From Paracoccus sp. Z118 (GTDB lineage Bacteria > Pseudomonadota > Alphaproteobacteria > Rhodobacterales > Rhodobacteraceae): DNA of 62,945 bases. The notes under the pieces were generated by a model. It searched no databases, was not told where the DNA came from, and saw nothing but the letters and a program-made list of their open reading frames with translations. Each line of letters begins with the position of its first letter. Positions within the stretch are counted from its first letter, which is position 1. Positions 62,380-62,945 of the stretch are shown in pieces. The position numbers and the translations under genes are program-made. Where the stretch lies: assembly GCF_019061185.1 (NCBI RefSeq), contig NZ_JAHQZU010000015.1, forward strand, positions 1 through 62,945, given 5' to 3'.

Positions 62380-62945
62380 GCCCCCTGTCCGCCGCCCCCG
62401 TTTACGGCCGCTGCTTCGCCGCCTGGCGCGAGGCCTGCGCCGGCACATGGCACGACTATACGCACCATGCCTTCGTCGAAGGGTTGCGCGATGGAACGCT
62501 GCCGCACGCAGCCTTCCTGAGCTATCTCGTTCAGGACTACCGCTTCCTCATCCACTTCAGCCGGGCCTGGGCCCTCGGTGTCGTCAAGGCGGCAACGCTG
62601 GAGGAGATGCGCGCCTGTTCGGCGACGGTCCACACGCTGGTCGACGGCGAGATGCCGTTGCATCTGCGCATCTGCGCGGCACAGGGGATCGACGCCGCCG
62701 CCCTTGAGGCCGCGGAGGAAGCGCCCGAGAACCTCGCCTATACGCGTTACGTTCTGGAAGCGGGCTATTCGGGCGATTTCCTCGACCTGCTCGCGGCGCT
62801 CGCGCCTTGCGTGCTGGGTTATGGCGAGATCGGCCTGAGGCTGGCGCGGGATGCGGTGCCGGACACGCCCTATCGGGACTGGATCGACACCTATGCCGGC
62901 GCGCCATATCAGGCCGCCTGCCGCGAGGTTGGCGCGCTGATCGAT
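62376..62945 (+). CDS. tenA: Aminopyrimidine aminohydrolase TenA (partial)
   Basis: TenA hydrolyses aminomethylpyrimidines to HMP for thiamine salvage (thiaminase II). The visible 190 residues cover most of the all-helical fold of about 220: FLSYLVQDYRFLIHFSRAWAL, and the catalytic Cys in LAPCVLGYGEIG (C145, matching Cys135 of the Bacillus enzyme). The frame is open to the window's end, so the C-terminus is not seen. The ATG overlaps the thiY stop. Confidence 0.92.
   Translation, partial: MSPLSAAPVYGRCFAAWREACAGTWHDYTHHAFVEGLRDGTLPHAAFLSYLVQDYRFLIHFSRAWALGVVKAATLEEMRACSATVHTLVDGEMPLHLRICAAQGIDAAALEAAEEAPENLAYTRYVLEAGYSGDFLDLLAALAPCVLGYGEIGLRLARDAVPDTPYRDWIDTYAGAPYQAACREVGALID

Noticed and set aside
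1..62945. CRISPR arrays, rRNA or tRNA genes, prophage, replication origin
   Set aside because: No regularly spaced short repeats, no tRNA/rRNA signature sequences and no phage or replication genes were recognised by eye; a dedicated scan was not possible.

Overview
The window looks like chromosomal DNA of a Rhodobacterales alphaproteobacterium, probably Paracoccus-like. The basis is high GC, dense operons with 4-bp ATGA/GTGA overlaps, gene families typical of that order (TctCBA, HmuSTUV, IalB, an aerobic cobalamin pathway with CobG/CobN, pseudoazurin) and a GGGATATTT intergenic element that I associate with the group from memory. Genus assignment is inference; no rRNA or tRNA gene is present to test it.

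Layout. 1-650: transposon debris (IS3 fragment, then two diverged copies of an IS21 left end). 891-3793: serC with a structured leader, and serA. 3858-12329: housekeeping genes (metallophosphoesterase, hspQ, TSUP permease, asparaginase, ialB, rlmN, aroQ, wrbA, an aminotransferase, an RraA-like protein). 12475-18900: a DctB/DctD-type two-component pair followed by a tripartite tricarboxylate transporter tctCBA. 19004-28877: an accessory stretch with an FMN reductase, fused IS3/IS5 remnants, a DUF2231 membrane protein with a sorbosone-dehydrogenase-like protein, a mosaic acyl-CoA dehydrogenase pseudogene, and an OmpR-type two-component system linked by shared CTTAAG-N5-CTTAAG sites to a DsrE/L,D-transpeptidase pair and a DsbA-like protein. 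28878-34824: haem uptake (TonB receptor divergent from hmuSTUV).

34956-60146 is a vitamin B12 supercluster. A cobalamin riboswitch precedes a BtuFCD-type importer whose last gene is a pseudoazurin. Then come nucleotide-loop genes on both strands (cobC, cobD, bluE, phosphatase; cobU, cobT, cobS), cobF, and a long minus-strand set cobA-B-M-E-L / J-I-H-G-N-W-DUF1636 headed by a second riboswitch, with cobK inverted inside it. cobO and cobQ are transcribed divergently. Most of the oxygen-dependent route from uroporphyrinogen III to cobalamin is here. Not seen: the chelatase subunits partnering CobN, the cob(II)yrinate reductase, and bluB.

60147-61090 holds a frameshifted PepSY-protein remnant and an IS3 OrfA remnant. 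The window ends in a TPP riboswitch, a ThiY-like binding protein and a truncated tenA.

The best candidates for something new are the CTTAAG-box regulon (envelope thiol and L,D-transpeptidase functions under a PmrA/QseB-like regulator), the pseudoazurin appended to the B12 import operon, the DUF1636 Cys-rich protein leading the riboswitch-controlled cob operon, and the GAFPGA variant of the sigma-54 activator.
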